Assembly (NCBI GenBank): GCA_035308345.1
Contig: DATGGW010000096.1
Coordinates: forward strand, 1-9,215
Source: CF-113 sp035308345
GTDB taxonomy: Bacteria; Chloroflexota; Ktedonobacteria; Ktedonobacterales; Ktedonobacteraceae
Length of the DNA stretch: 9,215 nucleotides
Direction: 5' to 3'
Part shown: positions 6,973 through 9,215 of the stretch, in pieces
Position numbering within the stretch: position 1 is the stretch's first letter
Layout of the letters: each line of letters begins with the position of its first letter
Notes under the pieces: model-generated
What the model was told of the DNA's origin: nothing
The model's input: the letters and a program-made list of their open reading frames with translations, nothing else
Databases searched by the model: none
Made by a program: the position numbers and the translations under genes

Positions 6973-7479
6973 ATGCAGGAGGACGAACAGACAATAGAAG
7001 AAGCAAACGCGGGAAGGCCCTCAATTGAAGCGACTTTTCGTCCATTAACGCGCATAGAGAGGCGCAGTCTATGGCTGAAGGAATATGGTGAGCAAGATTT
7101 CGCTCTGCAAATGTGGACGCGGCTGGTGGAGCAGCAAGACCTGGAGATCGAGATGATGCTGCAAATGCGCGGTCTGCTGGTATTCGGGGTGATGGTGAGC
7201 ACACTGCGTTACGCGCAGTTTTATATTGACCTGAATGAAGATTTGCACCGGGAGCACGAGCCGGAAACAGCGGATGCGCTGCGTGAATACTATATCGCGC
7301 TGGTGCCACCTGGAGATCAGCCGGAGATCGGCCCCGAGGGGCTGCCGGTGGTCTCACGCTATATCCATATGCGCGATGTCACAATTATGAGCGCGGGCCA
7401 CAAGATCAAGGTTCCCTACTGGCGAGGTAAGATCAGCGAGGTGGATGCATTTGTAGTGGGAGCGACGGCCTCGGAGTAG
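6973..7479 (+). CDS. 168-residue protein of unknown function, co-transcribed with the penicillin-binding protein
   Basis: I do not recognise a family. The protein begins with an acidic stretch (1-20), continues with a probably helical, charged region (about 25-110) containing a short hydrophobic run LLVFGVMV (68-75) too short and too flanked by charge to be a confident membrane helix, and ends with a segment that looks beta-rich (VVSRYIHMRDVTIMSAGHK and then PYWRGKISEVDAFVVG). No signal peptide, cysteine or obvious catalytic motif is seen. The ATG follows the upstream stop by 18 bases with a purine-rich stretch (GGAAAGAGAG) in between, so it is probably in the same transcript as the penicillin-binding protein gene. 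Codon use resembles its neighbours. It is likely a real gene because of length, spacing and frame, but function is open. Confidence 0.75.
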   Translation: MQEDEQTIEEANAGRPSIEATFRPLTRIERRSLWLKEYGEQDFALQMWTRLVEQQDLEIEMMLQMRGLLVFGVMVSTLRYAQFYIDLNEDLHREHEPETADALREYYIALVPPGDQPEIGPEGLPVVSRYIHMRDVTIMSAGHKIKVPYWRGKISEVDAFVVGATASE

Positions 7480-7553
7480 GGAATACTTTTCCCCATTTGC
7501 CACGTTCTTATTAGTATAATAGCAAGATGCCAACCACCAGCGTTATAATTTTC

Positions 7554-7566
7554 AGATTGACAATCT
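7554..7566. repeat. Palindrome AGATTG-A-CAATCT over the -35 box
   Basis: Six-base perfect arms meet at a single central base. The arms can be extended outward if one bulged base is allowed (TTC on the left, GAA on the right). The -35 TTGACA lies wholly inside it, an arrangement typical of operators, but TTGACA-like sequences are partly palindromic in themselves, so some symmetry is expected. Confidence 0.4.
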
Positions 7567-7585
7567 TGAAGGTCTACGCTATATA
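7557..7585 (+). promoter_or_regulatory. Sigma70-like promoter of the fmdB gene
   Basis: A perfect -35 TTGACA (7557-7562) is followed by an ideal 17-base spacer and TATATA (7580-7585, four of six to TATAAT; the overlapping TATAGT at 7582-7587 is five of six with a 19-base spacer). The predicted start near 7592 gives a leader of about 60 bases with an AGGGG site at 7637-7641 ten bases before the fmdB ATG. Confidence 0.6.
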
Positions 7586-7651
7586 GTAATAAGTAAATCA
7601 TGATAAGACGCATATTAGCGCGTAGAGAGTCCAGGCAGGGGTAAATATTGT

Positions 7652-7993
7652 ATGCCAACATATGAGTATGTGTGCAATCATTGTAGCCATCGTTTTGAGA
7701 TTTGGCAGAAAATGTCTGATGAGTCTTTGACGGTTTGTCCCGAATGCGGCGGACACATTCGCAGGGTGCTGTTTCCTGCCGGTATCGTGTTTAAAGGTTC
7801 TGGTTTTTATAAAACCGATCACGGCGGTTCGGCGGCGGGCGAGAACGGCCATACGCCAAAAGGTGATGAGGCTGGAAGCGCCAGGGAGGGTGAGAGCAAA
7901 CCTGCTGCCGCGAGCGAGGGCAAGGCGGGCGAAAGCGGGCCGGATAGTTCGGCGGTATCCGGCGAGAATAAAGCGACGGTGGAGGCGAAATAA
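7652..7993 (+). CDS. FmdB-family zinc-ribbon protein
   Basis: The 113-residue protein starts with the hallmark MPTYEY followed by a zinc ribbon: CNHC (Cys8, Cys11) and CPEC (Cys29, Cys32). The GIVFKGSGFYKTD segment (about 44-56) is also a family signature. The family (putative regulatory protein FmdB, CxxC_CxxC_SSSS domain) was named for a regulator near formamidase in Methylophilus, but its general biochemical role is not established; small zinc-binding nucleic-acid or protein contacts are assumed. Residues 57-113 form a Gly/Ala/Ser/Glu/Lys-rich low-complexity tail, probably disordered, as is common in this family. It is the first gene after a good promoter and is followed five bases later by a 69-residue gene. 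Confidence 0.9.
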   Translation: MPTYEYVCNHCSHRFEIWQKMSDESLTVCPECGGHIRRVLFPAGIVFKGSGFYKTDHGGSAAGENGHTPKGDEAGSAREGESKPAAASEGKAGESGPDSSAVSGENKATVEAK

Positions 7994-7998
7994 GCCAG

Positions 7999-8208
7999 AT
8001 GACAGAATCGACACTGGCGGTAATGCAGCGGCGACAGATTGAGATTACGATTGGCGAATTGTGGCTGACCGATGACCATTATATTCGCCAGGGCATCGTC
8101 GAACGCCTGCGACACCTGATCGCGCATGCTGATCCAAGTATGGACCTGGCGCAATTGAGCGAGGCTGCCCGCGAAGAGTTACAAGAGTTGAATCTGTTGC
8201 CGAACTAA
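7999..8208 (+). CDS. 69-residue protein of unknown function downstream of fmdB
   Basis: I do not recognise this protein. It is mostly helical in appearance, with a segment ITIGELWLTDDHYIRQ and a Leu/Glu-rich C-terminal half ending in ELNLLPN. There are no cysteines and no membrane segment. The ATG lies five bases after the fmdB stop, and GGAGG at 7981-7985 is 13 bases upstream, so translational coupling to fmdB is likely. The tight spacing is the main reason to call it real. Confidence 0.65.
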   Translation: MTESTLAVMQRRQIEITIGELWLTDDHYIRQGIVERLRHLIAHADPSMDLAQLSEAAREELQELNLLPN

Positions 8209-8255
8209 TCTACCCAAATTTCCTGGAGGGGATAATTTTCTGGTGTTCTGCCGCA

Positions 8256-9089
8256 ATGAACGTGTATACTGGTTACACAATCCTCTGCCGGGAATATGAG
8301 GGAGAGATACAGCAGGATATGCAAGTGCAGCATGAGCAATCGCAGAATGAAGTAATCGAGAGCCTGCAGCGCCAGGTAAACGAATTGACGGCAGCCAACC
8401 TACTCTTGCAAGAGCAACTTGCCCGTAAAGAGCAGTTCACGGCGATGATCGCTCATGAGTTACGCAGCCCACTGACCCCAATTATCAACTACGCGCAGAT
8501 TGTGGCGCGCCCCAACCAGCGCCGCGAGACCATCGAACGCGGCACAAACATCATCATTAGCCAGGCCTGGCGACTCACGCGCCTGGTAAGCGATCTGCTC
8601 GACTCCTCGCGTTTATCTTCGGGGCAATTTTCGCTGTCGTGCGGCTCCTGCGACGCAGTGGCGCTGGTGAGGGAAGTGGTAGAGCAACTGCGCCCGGTTG
8701 CTCCCTATCATCACTTCGCGGTCGAGACGCCTGATATGCCATTGGTGGGCAACTGGGACTGCGACCGTCTCCAACAGGCGCTGGGCAACCTTATGGATAA
8801 TGCCATCAAATACTCCGACGAGGAGACGACGATTACGGTATGCGCCTGGCAAATGCCTGGCAAGCTGCACATCAGCGTGCATAACGAGGGCGTAGGCATT
8901 CCAGTAACGGATATTGATCAGCTTTTCCGTCCTTTTAGCCGCTTGCCCGGCAGCAGTTTGCATAAGGGTTCAGGACTGGGCCTCTACATCGCCAAATGCA
9001 TCGTCGAAGCGCATGGAGGACAGTTGCGCCTTGAGCAAGCCAGCGGGGAGCAGCAGGGTACAACCTTCTCGTTTGATCTGCCGCTGTAA
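8256..9089 (+). CDS. Cytosolic sensor-less histidine kinase (HisKA-HATPase)
   Basis: The protein autophosphorylates on a histidine and should pass phosphate to a response regulator. Residues 22-58 form a Gln/Glu/Leu-rich coiled coil; no PAS, GAF, HAMP or membrane segment is present. The H-box is AHELRSP (66-72, His67). The ATPase domain has the N-box NLMDNAIKYSD (178-188, Asn182), G1 box NEGVG (210-214, with Asn in place of the usual Asp), F-box LFRPFSRL (223-230) and G2 box GSGLGL (238-243). At 277 residues it is near the minimum for a histidine kinase core. The start is uncertain: ATG at 8256 has no site at good spacing, while ATG at 8319 starts right at the coiled coil with AGGGAGAG 12 bases upstream. 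It sits 47 bases after the 69-residue gene. No response regulator is in view, so it may be an orphan or its partner lies elsewhere. Confidence 0.9.
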   Translation: MNVYTGYTILCREYEGEIQQDMQVQHEQSQNEVIESLQRQVNELTAANLLLQEQLARKEQFTAMIAHELRSPLTPIINYAQIVARPNQRRETIERGTNIIISQAWRLTRLVSDLLDSSRLSSGQFSLSCGSCDAVALVREVVEQLRPVAPYHHFAVETPDMPLVGNWDCDRLQQALGNLMDNAIKYSDEETTITVCAWQMPGKLHISVHNEGVGIPVTDIDQLFRPFSRLPGSSLHKGSGLGLYIAKCIVEAHGGQLRLEQASGEQQGTTFSFDLPL

Positions 9090-9093
9090 GCGC

Positions 9094-9168
9094 TTCTCTC
9101 CCTGACACATGTGAGTGAGGTGGAGACCCTTGCGGTCGCCTTCTCTCCAAAAAGTGTCAGGGAGAGAA
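9094..9168. repeat. Nested inverted-repeat element (REP/MITE-like)
   Basis: Perfect 15-base inverted repeats, TTCTCTCCCTGACAC (9094-9108) and GTGTCAGGGAGAGAA (9154-9168), bound a 45-base interior. Inside lies a second hairpin, GGAGACC-CTTGC-GGTCGCC, with one mismatch in a seven-base stem. An extra copy of TTCTCTCC at 9141-9148 can compete with the left arm for pairing with GGAGAGAA. No T run follows, so a classic intrinsic terminator is unlikely, though a stabilising 3' end for the histidine-kinase transcript is possible. It could be a small non-autonomous mobile repeat; no target-site duplication is obvious. Confidence 0.7.
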
Positions 9169-9204
9169 CTACACACCTGTAGATTCATACAGGATGCTGC
9201 CTGT
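9169..9204. repeat. Two short hairpins beyond the nested repeat
   Basis: CTACA-CACC-TGTAG (9169-9182) and ACAGG-ATGCTG-CCTGT (9189-9204) each have five-base perfect stems. They directly follow the larger element and could belong to it or to the control region of the next gene outside the window. Stems this short are weak evidence. Confidence 0.3.
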
Positions 9205-9215
9205 CAAATGTATCT

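Larger units (their letters stand above)
7480..7651. other. Intergenic region with regulatory signals, no gene seen
   Basis: This AT-rich stretch separates the unknown 168-residue gene from fmdB. It contains a promoter-like pair (7557-7585) and the palindrome overlapping its -35. No stem followed by a T run was found after the stop at 7479, so no intrinsic terminator is annotated. Confidence 0.6.

Noticed and set aside
6815..7357. 180-residue minus-strand reading frame across the penicillin-binding protein end and the next gene
   Set aside because: It spans two plus-strand genes, shows no family signature and has no ribosome binding site I could support.
7515..7520. TATAAT after the 168-residue gene, and a second TATAAT at 7544-7549
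   Set aside because: Neither has a -35-like sequence at 16-18 bases upstream or an extended -10, and the AT-rich context makes chance matches likely; the TTGACA-17-TATATA pair is better.
8265..8270. TATACT as a promoter for a histidine kinase starting at 8319
   Set aside because: No -35-like sequence lies at proper spacing and TG is directly adjacent without the intervening base, so it is too weak to annotate, although it would fit the later start.
9094..9168. Intrinsic terminator after the histidine kinase
   Set aside because: The stem is long, but the loop is 45 bases and no T run follows on either strand, so the repeat-element reading is preferred.

Overview
This window reads as a chromosomal housekeeping region of a bacterium with moderately high GC. 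The mix of genes suggests Chloroflexota, most likely class Ktedonobacteria: a cytosolic Ser/Thr kinase with an N-terminal zinc ribbon and a long TPR tail, an FmdB-type zinc-ribbon protein, a class A penicillin-binding protein and a short orphan histidine kinase. That placement is inference from gene style, not from a marker comparison.

Left part (1-4333). The 3' end of miaA (tRNA dimethylallyltransferase) runs rightward and meets a leftward gene set tail to tail. On the minus strand, in transcription order, lie a Gln/Tyr/Pro-rich membrane protein with an Arg-Gly tail (4333-3698), rsmA/ksgA (16S rRNA dimethyladenosine transferase, 3696-2839) and a 733-residue kinase-TPR protein (2813-612). Gaps are 1 and 25 bases, so these three look like one operon. 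The kinase gene ends inside miaA, giving a 74-base convergent overlap.

Middle (4334-6954). A 281-base divergent intergenic region carries candidate promoters in both directions and several short palindromes. To its right is a bifunctional class A penicillin-binding protein (glycosyltransferase plus transpeptidase) with an unusual set of paired extracytoplasmic cysteines. A 168-residue protein of unknown function follows 18 bases later and is probably co-transcribed.

Right part (7480-9215). A 172-base gap holds a good sigma70-like promoter whose -35 box lies inside a palindrome. It drives an FmdB-family zinc-ribbon gene, a 69-residue unknown 5 bases downstream, and, after 47 bases, a sensorless histidine kinase. 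The window closes with a 75-base element bounded by perfect 15-base inverted repeats and enclosing a second hairpin, which looks like a REP/MITE-type repeat.

No tRNA, rRNA, CRISPR array, transposase or defence system was seen. The most unusual points are the miaA/kinase overlap, the strictly phased TPR array fused to the kinase, the prion-like membrane protein ahead of rsmA, the cysteine pairs of the penicillin-binding protein, and the terminal nested inverted repeat.
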